From Aquatica leii (Eukaryota > Arthropoda > Insecta > Coleoptera > Lampyridae), in NCBI GenBank assembly GCA_035610365.1, contig CM069434.1, positions 122,692,895 to 122,756,894 of the forward strand: a stretch of 64,000 nucleotides of DNA, read 5' to 3'. The translations under genes and the position numbers were made by a program. This document shows positions 42,654 to 55,405 of the stretch, in pieces; the first letter of the stretch is position 1; each line of letters opens with the position of its first letter. The notes under the pieces were generated by a model that saw only the letters and a list, made by a program, of their open reading frames with translations, was not told where the DNA came from and ran no database searches.

Positions 42654-43560
42654 TTGTCTAGCGCCCCTGCACTGCGGTCTCTTTGGTACTTTTGTGCACT
42701 TCTGATTTTTTACTTCCTCATCAGTTCTGTTTCGTCAATGAAGTCCAGAAGTTTATTCCAAGGGGCTTTTTTCAACTCATCATCGGTTAGCTTTCGTTTT
42801 CCGAGAATCGTTGTGCGTTGCATTTCATACGCTTTTTCACAGCAGATGCTGCGGAGTCTCGTTGTCTTCCAAGCATCCGCGGCATAAAGGGCTACTTTGG
42901 AGTCCACAGTGCCCTGTAATTAGTCTCGTGAGTTTCCTTAATTTTTGTTGACTCATGCTTGATAGTGCAGTCTGAATGTTTAATTGTGGCTCTGTAAGGA
43001 AGAGTTGTGTGCCTTATTCCTGAAGAGTTTTTCCATAGTTTTTTATGCTCCGCTGCAAGTTTGCTGCGAATTATTTCTTTTCCGGTCTCGTATGCGATTC
43101 CGAAAACGAGCCCAGGTCCGATATATGTCCCTGTTGTGCCCTTTTTTGCTAGTGCGTCCGCCATTAAGTTAATCTTTACACATTATAGTCTTTTGGTATC
43201 CAGATGAGCTGCACAGATTGGCGATTTGCCAATATTTCCAGACTGTTTATGCATGCCATAATCAGTTTGAATTTTATTACTGGTGATCTTAGCGCCAGTA
43301 GTGCTGCTTGGCTGTCAGACATGATCGATATGGGCCTATTTGTGTATGATTTCGAGTCGATAATGTTCCTGACACACCAGCCAATAACAGCAACTTCAGC
43401 TTTAACAGCGGATGCATATTTACCCAAAGTCAGCAAAAATTGTGTCCCATGGTAGGCACCTCTTCTAATTGCACCTTTATCTTCGAGTATCGGCATATCA
43501 ACTTTTGTAAATCTATATATTTTTGTTATTAAATAAGAAATTTTATCACGCATGCCACTA
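42654..43560 (-). pseudogene. I/R1-type LINE ORF2 tail with degenerate RNase H
   Basis: The RNase H portion reads YASAVKAEVAVIGWCVRNII (Glu) and ISIMSDSQAALLALRSP (Asp), then LIWIPKDYNV. The first DGS motif is not recognisable and the GHSGIEGN-type His segment is missing: IPKDYNV stops, and MADALAKKGT resumes near 43164. The tail continues IRHTTLPYRA, SKVALYAADAWKTTRLRSIC, and ends DFIDETELMRK near 42710. Domain order and style match the ORF2 C terminus lacking from the LINE at 10.6-13.4 kb, but that they are halves of one insertion cannot be shown. It is joined head to head with another LINE at 43552. Confidence 0.8.
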
Positions 43561-44840
43561 AAAATTGCGCATTTTAATATTAGATCATTAGGCACAGGTT
43601 TTGATGGTTTTTATCATCACGTTTATCAGTTCGATTACGATATTATTGCTCTTTCTGAAACATGGCTAAATGGCAGCATCTCAGAGAATGTTTTTAGAAT
43701 GAAGAGACATCAGTTTGTAAGAAGGAATCGTTGACTTCGTTTTCTACGTTAAAAGCAATATTAATTTTACCGTAATCAATTTGTATAACAATAATAATTT
43801 CGAACAGTTGTGGATATCATTTACAATTAACAAGAAATGTTTTTCTTTAGGTGTTATTTATAGAGCTTCTAGACTGGAATACGAAGAGTTTTTCTATTCT
43901 TTGGAAAACACATTTGTATCAGTGTTTCCAACTTGTGATAGTATGCTTTGTGTTGGTGATTTCAACATAGATTTCTTAAATGCTCATAACAGTAATTGCT
44001 TAAAATGTTTAGATCTACTGGAATCTTATGGTTGCAAACAAATAATTTCGGAATCAACTAGAATTACATAATCTTTATTTACGCTTATTAATTTAATTAT
44101 CACTCCAACTGCAGAAATAATTCTGGAACACGGGGTAAGAGATTTGGGGATTATATCTGATCATCTTTTAACTTATTGTCATATTGAGACTCATTCAATC
44201 AAGCACTGGAATCTCTACCGTGGAATTTGCTATTTCAGGTTCCTGACTTTAGACTCCAAAATACATTTTTTAAATAATAATATAATATTTTTGTTTAACT
44301 TATTTGCGCCATTCAAAACTGCAAGGTTAACTAAACCCAAAGCTCCATGGCTAACAGACAACATCAAACTTCTGATAACATTAAGAAATAAAGCCTTGTC
44401 TAAATTTAAAAGAACTAAATATCCTACTGATTGGAACTATTATAAAAATTTACGAAACTTTACTACTACCGCTATTAGGAGGGGAAAACGTGCTTTTCCA
44501 GCATTCTATAAACAAAAATTCCAATAATATCTGTTAAGCTCTCAGGTCAATTGATTTTTACTACAAATCTGAAAAGCAAGATATTCCAACTGAACTTAGT
44601 GGTGTAAACGAAATCAATAACTTCTGTATAAAAGAAATCAATAGACTTAAAGTTCCCGCAGATGATAATCTCAAAGCTATCTACAGCCACACTATAAAGT
44701 CTAATATTCTAATAAATTTAGTTTTTCACTTGCCACAATGGATGATGTAACGGAATCTTTGCTTTCTATCACCTCGAAATCTGTAGGTGCAGACAACATC
44801 AGCATCAATACGATAAAATCAACAAAAGCATTAATATGTA
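43552..44840 (+). pseudogene. CR1/Jockey-type LINE ORF2, endonuclease and RT start
   Basis: PLKIAHFNIRSLGTGFDGFY and DIIALSETWLNGSISENVF open the endonuclease; SLGVIYRASRLEYEEFF, MLCVGDFNIDFLNA and GIISDHLLTYC (the SDH motif) complete it. The linker KPKAPWLTDNIKLLITLRNK is followed by SVGADNISINTIKS, the start of RT, near 44800. Several stops and shifts occur (43734, 44071, 44530). The RT continues 4.2 kb away at 49100 (PASFKDLRPISILPALSKLL), so the LINE was split by later insertion of the hAT at about 44850-49090. Confidence 0.85.
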
Positions 44841-45411
44841 AACAAACAACATAAAACATCTATTGGTTGCTATTTTATACTGTGATTCAGGTAAGAAAAA
44901 AATCATGAATAAGCGAAGATTGAAAAATGAAAATCGTATTACAAAATTTTACAAGTTGACAATCTGAAAAATTCCATTTACAGAGCAAAATTTTTATTGT
45001 CACAATTTCCGGCCCTTCGTTTACTTGCGGTGTTGTTTGTACTCGGTCTTGTACCAACCATAAACAAAATTAACAGATGCGCCGTTATTTATTGTATTGT
45101 GTAAAGCGTATAAGAATCCAGATTGCGGCACTTGTCGTTTTCGTTTTATCAAGCTATTTAAAATAATATATTAGTCGAGTGAGTTGAACGTCGAAGCTTC
45201 GTAACATCACTAATCAGTAACTTAGTCAAGTGCGTCTGTCATGGTAATTTCGTTATTTAAAGTTTAGGTAATAGCATTGGAATAGTAATAGTGAGAAGTG
45301 AAAGTGAAAAGTTTATATTTAACAGATTTAAAAAAAAACAGTGAATTTAATAAGTGAAATAAAAATTAATTTAATAGTTAGAAATTAACGTGAATGTGAA
45401 TGACTATCACT

Positions 45412-48400
45412 ATGCCCAAAAGAGACCGAGTTAATCGCGAAAGAGCAAGAGTTTCTCAAGCAGTTGCTCAAAACTGCAAAAAGATAAATTAATTTTTCGG
45501 CGGTTCTGCAGCAAAGAATGCGAAATACAATACAACATCCAAAGAGCAAGATTCGGAAGATGCTGCAAACACGGGCACGCAAATTAACAGTGGCACAATT
45601 GAAAGTGGAAATGAATATGCAAACAATTTCTCAGAGAGTTCTAAATTTGATGAACAGGACGAACACGAAATTCTGAACTCCTCGTTTCAGGCTCAGGCTT
45701 CAAATTCAAGTTCGGTTTCAAATAATAATGAGCATATATCACAGGTACGGGGCCATTTGATCGAACCATTTTTATTATCGCTTGCTATGATTGTCCTTCC
45801 TTAATCCTTTATAAAAATACACTATTACATTAATTTGAAAATAATAGTAAGACTAATAGTAAGATTCTGAGCCAAATTCTGTTCATATATTTTAAAAAAT
45901 TTTCGTAATTTGCAGTATGAAGACAAATCATTTGAGAAATTTATTGAAACTATAACTGAATAAGTTACTTTTGGGAAATGTTAGTTGAGCGATTAAATCA
46001 TATAATTCTGCAGGAATTTTCACAGAATGATAAAAACAACCTTCTTCATGATGAACACATTTCAAATGATTCAGTAACTCATGCTCCAGATTTTGGTTTG
46101 GCAAAACAACCACAGCTCGTAATTGCAGATGGTGAATCTGCAATAATGGTCGAATTTATTGGTTGTTTACTGTTACGAAGTGATAATTCAAATGATCACA
46201 TTTTCCAGCTTTTTGGTGCTGATTATCCTACCCTAGAGAGTCCAGACTGTTGTATCCGAGCGATTGGTCGCGTCATCCGCCTGCTGTGGCACGGTTGGCC
46301 TTTCAGCCTTAGGCACTCGAGACATAATTAAATGCAATTATTAACACACTGTTTATTCAACACCGTACACATGTTCCGTACATATTAAAAATAAGAACAC
46401 AATTCCATAAAAAGGCATTTACAATACAAGTGTATATTTATAACTGAAACTAATATTTTTAGTTTTCCGTACTTTGAATTGTTATACGTGTTTGATAAGA
46501 TAAGTACGTTGTGCGTATATCAATTCTCGCGAATGAGTTGCCCAGCTCGCAGATATAATACCAGACACTCAAATGGACAACAAAGATACGCAGACACAAA
46601 TAATAGTTTTCCCGGATGACAATTCATTGCCGATATGTTGGAACACCAAGCAAAGAAATGAATTCTGCCGAAAGTATCCATGGCTCATCATCAAAAATGG
46701 CAAGCTTGGATGTTCTAACTGCAGAGAAGTTAGTCTTCTTAAGAAATACAAATCTTTCCTTACAATCAAACAAATAACACCTGCGCAGCAATGAGCAAAG
46801 GTGGAGGTCGAGGAGTACGGCAAAGACAAGTTGATTCAACAGGCTTCTTTGAGAAAGAAAATTTGTGATCATGTCAATTCAAAACCGCACCAGACCACTG
46901 CCGATCTCATTCAGAAGGTGAAATCGAAGGACTTCGATCTTGACAAATATGCTGCGAACAAGCAACAGGAGTTCCAGTTAACAACTGAACGCGTGTTTCG
47001 TACCGTGTACAATTTGGTAAAAAACTGTCGACCATATAAGGACCTTCCCTCAAATATTGACATGCAGAAACTCACTATTCTCCACTCGAAAACGACATGT
47101 GCTAAAATTGCTGACTTCATTGACGTTGAAATGCGTAGCAAACTGCTTATAGAGATTGTCCAATCGAACGCTAAATTTGGCATAATTCTTGATGAATACA
47201 CTTCGCTAAGTCAGATATCGTCAATCGCGATTTATTTGCGTGTCATTATTAAAGGAGCCGAATTACCAGTTAATATGTTTCTACAATTGGTCGAACTTAA
47301 TGATATGTCTGCTAAATGCATTTGTGATAAAGTCCTTACTACACTAAGAAGTCACGGAATTCAGGAGCCCAATCTTCAACAAAGCCTGAGGCGTAACTTG
47401 TGATGGCGCTTCAGTGATACTTGGAAGAATAAAAGGTGTTGCTGAATTGTTGAGGCAGGATTATCCAAACTTGGTCATTTGGCACTGCTGTGCCCATCGC
47501 CTTGAATTGTGTGTTGGAGATACCATGAAAGAACTGAATCAAATCAATCACTTCAAGGTGTTGATCAAAAACCTTCACGGTCTTTATACTACAAACCCCA
47601 AAAACCAGCAAGAATTAAAATAATGTGCGAACAACCTAGATGTGGAGTTGCTGAAGATATGAAAAATTCTAAGCACTCGTTGGGTAGCCTCAAGCTTAAG
47701 AACTGTCCGTGATGTGGGAAAACTATGCTGCCTTGTTTGCCCACTGCAAGGTAAAAACGATTTGCTTGTCTGCTATAATTTCAAGTTATTCTATAAGTTG
47801 TTGACAAAATGCAAATCAATTTTTTCGTGTGTTGATATGAAGTTATTCGAGCAATATAATTTTCTTATAAAAATCCGAATCAGACAGAAAACGTGATGTA
47901 ATGACACAGCCGTATATGCTGGTTGTGCACGTCTTCTCAGTTCGGTTGAATTTGTCAAGAACTTGGGCCGAACTGCAAAGACGTGACATTTTGATCATTG
48001 AGGCACATTATAATATTAATATTCAGATCTCGGTTTTTGAGGCGAGAGTGAAGGAACCTGGACGTTTTGAATCTGAATCTCTGAATGCTGCTGGGAAATC
48101 ATAATTTGCAGGAGTCACTTTGCATGAGAGTGGTAGTCGAAACAGAGGTGCTGCGACTGTGATACCTCGCGCTCAGTTCTATCGAAGCCTGCAAAACAAT
48201 TTGAGAAAAAGAATGTTCACGGTAAGATCTTCACATGTAGGTCGTAGTGCGACAACTAGATGAAAGAGCTTATGAACTGCTTGTGGAACAAATCAATGTA
48301 CTGTTTCCGATTTACTGGAACGATAATATCGGTATTCTTTATGGAGAGAATGAAGTTGTTGCTCTTTGTGACCGTTTTCGGCTGAATAACGAAGGTGTTG

Positions 48401-48730
48401 TGAGGAGCTTCCGAAAGTACAAGCAAAGCAAAGGGAAAGTGATCGGTGCTGAACTTAATGACTTGCTGATGTGTATCAAGTGCATTCCAATATCAAGTGC
48501 TGAATGCGAACGAGCTTTCAGCGCAATGAACTTGATAATTACTGACTTAAGATCTTCACTGGGAATCGAAAAAGTGTCTAACCTTATGTTCATCTTGCTA
48601 AATGAACCACCACTGAGTTTTTTAATCCCTCACGTTATTTTCGTTTTCGGCTTGCAAAAGGCAACCATGCTGCTACTGATATTAACAGTGTCGTACGTAA
48701 AGAGGAAACCTACGCATCTGATAAACTAGT
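45412..48730 (+). pseudogene. hAT transposase (KIAA1586-like), broken
   Basis: Exon 1 starts MPKRDRVNRERARVSQAVAQ at 45412, with a stop in the KIN*FFGG segment (CAA to TAA); its donor is ACAG|GTACGG at 45744/45745. Exon 2 opens after TTTGCAG at 45915 and runs to 46254, where a 305-bp insertion lies. Coding continues NSLPICWNTKQRNEFCRKYP, WLIIKNGKLGCSNCREVS, FGIILDEYTSLSQISSIAIY (first Asp), VIWHCCAHRLELCVGDTMKE, STRWVASSLRTV, and the dimerisation block IPISSAECERAFSAMNLIIT. Stops and frameshifts are frequent (46793, 47400, 47622, 47710). Confidence 0.8.
46255..46559. mobile_element. 305-bp insertion in the hAT exon, solo-LTR-like
   Basis: The insert begins TGTTGTATCCGAGC and is followed at its right by CCAGAC (46560 region), repeating the CCAGAC at 46249-46254. 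Taking out the insert with one copy of that repeat rejoins the transposase codons in frame, so the boundaries are good to one or two bases. TG at the start suggests a small LTR, but the end (...ATAATA or ATAATAC) lacks CA, so the class is uncertain. Confidence 0.65.
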
Positions 48731-49090
48731 GGTGTGGAAATTGTTCGATTAACATTCACTGAAATGATACTACGCTTGAATTTTATATTCGTATTCATTA
48801 GACTTTCATGGTGAACATTTCTCATTGTAAATAAAAATGTTATCAAACAATATTTTGTTGTATTATATTGTTATATTATTGTATTAGTATTATTAGTATT
48901 AGTATTGTTGTATAATATTGTCATAACCGATCAATTGACATATTTAATTAATCAAAATAGCAATTTAAATGCGCCCACGGCAATTTAATAAAAAATGCCC
49001 TATTTTGCGCCACTTGCCTTTCCACCCTTAAAAAGTGCCCTTTTGTTCAAAATGCGAACCGGCCCAATTTAATTTACACTTTCCACACTG

Positions 49091-49430
49091 ATTAAAACTT
49101 GTTGTCCATATCTATTAAAATATTTACTTCACCTAATCAACTGCTGTGTAGAATCTAATTACTTACCAGATTGCTAGAAGATTGCTCATATTTTCCCATT
49201 TCCAAAAAATAATACGCCTGCTAGTTTTAAGGACTTACGTCCTATTAGCATTTTACCTGCCTTATCTAAATTGCTGAAAAAAATAATGGGGAAGCAAATT
49301 CGTCAACATTCTTGTACAATATTGTTCCAACAGTTCAGTCTGGGTTTCGTAGTGGATACAGTTGTGCTACAGCCCAATCTTATGTAACAGATGATTTTGA
49401 GTTCATTCGCATTCTTATGTTGTGGTATAT
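49091..49430 (+). pseudogene. CR1/Jockey-type LINE, RT continuation
   Basis: IKTCCPYLLKYLLHLINCCV, FPFPKNNTPASFKDLRPISI, LPALSKLLKKIMGKQIRQHS, VQSGFRSGYSCATAQSYVTD: the RT fingers and palm start, in frames that shift near 49315. It ends where a hAT fragment begins at about 49426. Continuation of the element at 43552-44840. Confidence 0.82.
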
Positions 49431-49840
49431 TTTAAGTAAAGTTAACATTGTTAGTAAAATTATTCAAAAACCGAACTTTGATGTCGCTCAGTGTTGTAAT
49501 CATTTAAATAATTTGAATAATATTTTGAAAGCTTATCGCTCCGATAAAGGTTTTCGTGATCTATTGATTGATGCTAAAGAAATAGCATCCAGCTTAAACA
49601 TAGAACCTAAATTCAAAAAACAAAGAAGTCTAAGACCGCAAAAAATAAAAAAATATTTTGATTATGAATGTGACGATGAAACGATCCACGACGAAACTTT
49701 AAAGTTCAAAGTTAATTGTTTTTTTAATGCTCTAGATGTAATCATAACATCAGTGGATGAGAGATACCAATCTGTTTTCACATATGAACGTAATAAAAAT
49801 TTGGGGCATTATTTTAAATTGCAGAAAGGGCGCCAAAAGT
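49426..49840 (+). pseudogene. ZMYM1-like hAT transposase fragment fused to LINE RT
   Basis: The ORF 49312-49875 changes character near 49426: after the LINE RT part come FDVAQCCNHLNNLNNILKAY, RDLLIDAKEIASSLNIEPKF, YFDYECDDETIHDETLKFKV, NALDVIITSVDERYQSVFTY. This pattern is the ZMYM1/hAT middle region. GGGCGCCAAAAGTGC at 49828-49842 looks like a hAT end. The fusion is in frame by chance. Confidence 0.68.
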
Positions 49841-49844
49841 GCTG

Positions 49845-51515
49845 TTTTTTACAATTGCACTACCTGCTTGTTTAATTGAATCAAATTTTAAACAAAATTT
49901 TATCGATTTTCATTATGACTTTGACACTCAAAAGTATTCTATGTGATTCAGTATAGTTGAATCAACCAATATCATCAATCAAATTTCGACGAACTGAGTG
50001 TGTGGCGACTTCTCCCAAAACTGAATTTTGAGTATTTATGTGTATTCCCGAATGTTAGTAAAGATCAAAACTATCTAAACTTTCTCTTTACTACTCAGCA
50101 TTATTTCTATATAAGTAAATAAATGTGCGTTTAAAAATTCATATTAAATTGTCACGAGATAAACACGAGTAGACCTGACTAATTACCAGTTACGCAATTA
50201 GTAAAATCTATTCATAAAAAAATAATTATACGTTTAATTGTGTTACAAGCAAACACATAAATAGTATCCTACGCACTATCTAAAACAGGTAAATGCACTC
50301 GCAATAGTTAAGTAACAGTGTCGAATTTGGTAATGACCCCGATTATTTACGTGACTATAATCTCGTATGCCGATTAAAATTTGCTTATTACACTTTATTT
50401 TGATGTTAGCATCTGAACATACTACGCAAAAAAACAAGTTTCTTTAAATGATTCATTAATTCTAGTGAAATTGGAAATAATATTGGATAAAATTACCTAT
50501 ACTTACCTGTACTGGCTAGTGTCTTAATACTAATTTCTTGGATTAGTCATATAGTCACAAACCAAAAATCAACACATGAGTAATAAAACGAAATCTATAC
50601 ATATATCATATTTTGTAGTATTATATTATAATAATAATTAAAAATATGTCCTCTTCAATTTTTTTGTATTTATTACTACTAGAATTGTTTCAGTGTTATC
50701 GATTGGCGAGTTTTGTATAAAATTTGTAATTGTTAAGTCATTTCTACATTAAAGCGTTATAGTAATTTGTAGAAACCTGATGATGACTGTAAATTATTGA
50801 TTGGTCGAAAGAATTGTAGTTGTAATAAATAAAAAAAATTTGGAGAAGACATATTTTTAATTATTATTATAACGTATTATGAGGTTTTTGCAAAAGGCAA
50901 ATTTGTGCATTCTTAGAGGTTTTTAATTCTTAGGCATATTTTTTTATTAGCATTGCACAATATTTTCGTATTTTTGGATAGAATACTGCAACTTTAAAAG
51001 TACATATTTAAATGGTTTAAGATATAGTTTTATGGGTTAATCGACTAGATTAAATATGTATTATGTGAGGTCAATGTAATGCACATAAATATAATGGTTT
51101 CACTATTAAACGTACAGCATATTTAGACGAAAATGTTATTTTGTTTAGTGTCGTCATTAGCAATAGTGACTCTTGGTCTGTTTTGGAAAAATCTAATTGT
51201 ATGAGTCCAGCAATCACGTAATATTTATATTTATAGTAAAATGTCTTTTTGGGAATTGTTTGTATCTAGGAATTATTGAATGAATGTCACAATTGTTTGT
51301 CACTTTTTTAAGTTTCTTGGTAATAAACTGTAAATTAAGATATTGAAATTTATTTCTGAGAAGTTTTTTTAAGGTATACACCTGTTTTCACTCGTTTTGA
51401 GTCATAATTTAATTTTCGGAGACATGGTATTGCGTATTGCACTATCTATATATTTTATGATTATTATTTTAATTTTATACCAGTTAACATTGGTTTTGAC
51501 CCCTTACATTTAGAT
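49845..51515. other. AT-rich non-coding stretch
   Basis: No ORF, RNA gene or repeat of note recognised. Confidence 0.55.
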
Positions 51516-51522
51516 TAATTTT

Positions 51523-54174
51523 TTGTTGTTTTCAAATTGCAAATTAAGTTGCGTTTTTAAAAGTAGTATCTATAGTAGCAATACATTTTTGCGAGTTACA
51601 TTTTCAGTAAATTCACTTAATTATGGTCTTACAGCCGTATATCGTCCGCCCTCAACAGATGTCGGTGGTTTTATGCGAGATCTAAGAACAAACTTGATAA
51701 GCTGTGACAATAAACTTGAAATTTTTGCGGGTGATATAAACATAAACATACTGGACGACACAAATCAAACTGCCGCGGAATATATAAATTTACTGAGCGA
51801 ATATGGTTATTTATATCATCTTCAAGGTCCTACTCGTGTTACTTCAACCTCTAGTAGCTGTATAGATCACTTTTTTGTAAAAGCTAAAGAAACTTTAGTA
51901 AGTAATATTCATAGCATAATAATGAATTCGGCTATTACAGATCATTTTCCTGTTATTTTATTAATTGATTCGAACTCAACTTTTGAACCCAATAAATCCC
52001 GTACAACTAAAAGTCACATCAATTATAGTAAACTACAAAATCTATTATCAAATGAAAATTGGGAAACTGTCATTAAATGCCAAATCACTAATAAATCCAC
52101 CGAGACATTTGTTGAGTTACTTAGCTGCTATATCTCTAAGTCTACCAGTACGTTTACAACCAACTCTAAATCAACAAAACTAAAACCTTGGATAACTAGT
52201 GGTCTACTTGTATCAATCAGAAATAGAGATAAATTAAGTAAATTAAGACTACAAAATCCCCAAGATTTAGTTTTATTAAATAAATACAAAACTTACAGAA
52301 ATACATTAACTAAACTAATTAGGGAAACTAAAGACAAGTACTACAAAACGAAACTAATAAATGTACAAGAGAACATAAGAAACACTTGGGATATAATAGC
52401 TGAGGCCACAAATAGTCGCAAAAAGAAAAATTCAGTACCCATTATTCAGAATGATGAAGGAGCTGACATAATTAATGATAAAGATAAAGCTGATTATTTT
52501 AATAAGTATTTTCAAAATATTACACTTAATATGTTTAATCAAATCGATAATACAGTAAAACCTATGGTAGCTGATGATTATAATTATCCTACGTTGTTTC
52601 TTGAACCCGCTACCGACAATGAAATTAACAATTTAATACAAACTCTGAAAACCTCCACGACAGCAGGTAAAGATGGTATAAATAGCGTTGTATTAAAAAA
52701 AATCCGTGCACATATTGCTAAACCCATAACTCATATTGTAAATCTATGTTTTGTAAATGGAGAGTTTCCTAACATGTTTAAAACCAGTGTAATCACTCCT
52801 ATTTTAAAAACAGGCAACGCAAATGAAATTAATAACTACCGGCCTATTTCTATAACAAGTACAATAGGAAAATTAATTGAAAAGTGCATTAAACATAGAT
52901 TGGCAAAATTTTTAAATAAATTTGATATCTTGTCAAAAAATCAGTTTGGGTTTAGGAATAGTATTGGCACCGATGATGCAATTTTTACATTAACTAAACG
53001 ACTATATGACGCTTTGCACTCTAATAGTAAAATTGTTGCAGTGTTTCTTGATCTTGCTAAAGCCTTCGACACTGTTAATCATAACATACTATACCAGAAA
53101 CTAGAGATGATTGGAATCCGGGGTACTGCACATAACTTAATAAAGTGCTATCTATCTAACAGAAAACAAGTAGTTAATATCAATAGCTGTATTAGCAGTG
53201 AATTGGATGTTAAGATAGGAATTCCACAAGGCACTGTATTAAGACCAATTTTGTTTCTTATATATATAAATCAACTGTCAAAAATAAGTATACCTGGTAC
53301 AATAATAACTTTTGCTGATGATACTGCACTCTTATTTGAGGCAGAAACCAGGGATGCAGTTAAACTGAGGACTGAAGATGGCATAGCTAGAGTGAAACAT
53401 AAACTTGACATTGACGGATTAACATTAAATACAAATAAAACAACATTTATCTGTTTCTGATTACGACAAACAGAACAAAATCCCATTGCTGTGATTAACG
53501 TACATACAGTAAACTGTAATCAAAATTGTAGTTGCAATTTGAGAATCTACAGCACAGCTAACATTAAATACCTAGGCATTTATATTGACAATCAATTGAA
53601 CTGGAAAGTACATATAAATGAAGTATTGAAAACAATTATAAAAGTTATCAATAAATTTAAAATTGTTGAAAATATTTTGAAGCTTCAATCAATGAAATCG
53701 GTGTATTTTGCTTGGGTTCAAGCGGTAATTTAATATAGAATTCTTGGTTGGGGACTCGTATCAAAATGTTATCTTAAGAATGTAGAAATTGCACAAGAAT
53801 GAGTCTTAAAAATTATATTATTAAAAGATCTGACATACCCTACTCAGTTACTTTTTGCGGACATGAAAATTAATACAATACGACAATTATATCTACAAAA
53901 CTTAGCCATTTTTTCATTTAAATATCAAAATCTACTTAATTTTTCAACACATTCACATAACACAAGACACATCCAAAGTAAAAATGTAATTTTGCAAAAA
54001 AGAATTAAAACTAGCTCACATAGACATGCGAGTTATTTATGCTCGAAATTATATAATATCATGCCATTACACTTAAAACAATGTAGTTCATTATACATAT
54101 TTAAACGCAAAGTAAAGCTTTGGTTAAAAAAGCTGCCGTTTGATTTTTATGACGAGCTTACATACTCTTTATAA
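51523..54174 (+). pseudogene. LINE ORF2 (Jockey/CR1-like), 5' truncated, nearly open in one frame
   Basis: One frame runs the whole length with only three stops: 53458 (TGA), 53731 (TAA) and about 53801 (TGA), each one C-to-T step from CGA or CAA. The endonuclease lacks its N terminus and starts before YGLTAVYRPPS; it has IFAGDININILDD and ITDHFPVILL. RT motifs: AGKDGINSVVLKKI, NYRPISITSTIGKLIEK, KNQFGFRNS, AVFLDLAKAFDTVNH (Asp), GIPQGTVLRPILFLIYINQL and TFADDTALLF (catalytic pair). The C-terminal end is FKRKVKLWLKKLPFDFYDEL. No RNase H domain, as usual for Jockey/CR1. The best preserved coding unit in the window after slowmo. Confidence 0.93.
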
Positions 54175-54342
54175 CAAACATACCAAAATAAAAAAAGTTA
54201 AGAAAAAATATTTACCAATACCATATGTATTCAATAGTACGTTCGGTACATTTTTGATATGGTTCCGTATTATGCCACACACAAGCCTAAGCTCATGTGG
54301 CACATATTATTATAATATTATAAATAATTGTACCATGCAATG

Positions 54343-54373
54343 GAATTAAATAAATAAAAATAAAATAAATCTG
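54343..54373 (+). repeat. (AAAT)n-type 3' tail of the LINE
   Basis: TTAAATAAATAAAAATAAAATAAAT follows the LINE 3'UTR; the usual simple 3' tail of such elements. Confidence 0.7.
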
Positions 54374-54905
54374 TTTGATTTTTATTTTCTTATAAGGAAG
54401 GTTTTTTGAATCAGAAAAATATATTTTTGACAAAAAAATTTTGGGTGTCTGTGTGTGTGTCTAGTTGTTTGCAATATGGCATGGAGTTAGTTTTTTATAT
54501 TCTCTCGGTTCTATCAAAAGATGGTTCTGATAAAGAAACCGTAAGTGGGTGTATCCGTCATTTTTAACAGTTCTTCTTATATAATTTTGTACGTATGTAA
54601 ATTACTCGAGTTATTTTTACAGTTTCTTGTAGAAATAATTGTTCCTAATAATTTATTCAAATAAAGAATTTTTCTAACATAAACAGTTTATTAGATATTT
54701 CATCTATAATTTAAAATGAATTCACAAATATAATCTAGGTTCGAATCCTGCCTGATACGATTTTTTTAGAAAAAAATTTAATGCCTTGTAGGAAAAGCAA
54801 GATACGTTAAAAATAATAACTTTTACCGATTTACTAAAGGTGAAAGCAATATCGAGGCGCACAAACATAGGGGTTAGTAGATATGACGAAATAAGCTCAA
54901 TTTGT
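54374..54905. other. AT-rich spacer
   Basis: Contains (GT)-rich TGTCTGTGTGTGTGTC near 54448; no gene seen. Confidence 0.5.
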
Positions 54906-55405
54906 TTTTTATAGGATAACAATGCGGATGATGTAGTAGAAGCAGCGATTGAAAAGGAAGCTTTTCAAGATACAGAATACTTAGTGTCAATAAATAATAG
55001 CGCCACTCAGGAAACTACTAATACAAGTGCCTCACGATAAACAAAAGCAAAGCACCCTAAGCATGTACGCCAAAAACAAAAGAACTCAAATTAGAAGCCA
55101 CAGCTGATCCTCGTATTGACAAAACAAAAGTTATACTAAACAAACACAAGCAGTTGTCCAACATTTGTTCAATAACATTTTATTTAACGCTGATCGGAGT
55201 CAATATGATCATCACATCCTATAATCACTATCAACAATTACAAATCCGTACCCCTTACCTCATTCAACCTTTGCAAGTATAAACAATGACTAGTCAAGAA
55301 CATCAACACCGTTTACTCAACCACAATCACCATATCCTCGTGTTTCTACCGAAGAAGTAACAAACTCTTGCAATATTGAGAACACATTACAAAATGAAAA
55401 AGCAT
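54906..55405 (+). pseudogene. MADF/BESS-type accessory protein tail (Harbinger-like remnant)
   Basis: TTTTTTATAG precedes DNADDVVEAAIEKEAFQDTE; then, across frame breaks, KELKLEATADPRIDKTKVIL, NNILFNADRSQYDHH and NPYPLPHSTFASIN. The ADPRIDK..ILNK and NNILFNAD..QYD segments recall C termini of MADF-type Harbinger partners. No nuclease or TIR accompanies it. The assignment is tentative. Confidence 0.4.

Larger units (their letters stand above)
44850..49090 (+). mobile_element. KIAA1586-like hAT transposon inserted in the LINE
   Basis: The right end is ...CACTTTCCACACTG at 49090; its complement CAGTGTGGAAAGTG is a plausible hAT terminus. The left end was not resolved and may be truncated. The transposase is on +, in four broken parts. 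GC-moderate 5' sequence at 45000-45400 is presumably promoter and 5'UTR. The element interrupts the LINE RT between SINTIKS and the LIK..PYLLKYLLHLIN segment. Confidence 0.72.

Noticed and set aside
10577..43560. One LINE split between 10.6-13.4 kb and 42.7-43.6 kb
   Set aside because: Both are minus-strand I/R1-type pieces that complement each other, but order, distance and many intervening insertions do not support a single original copy.
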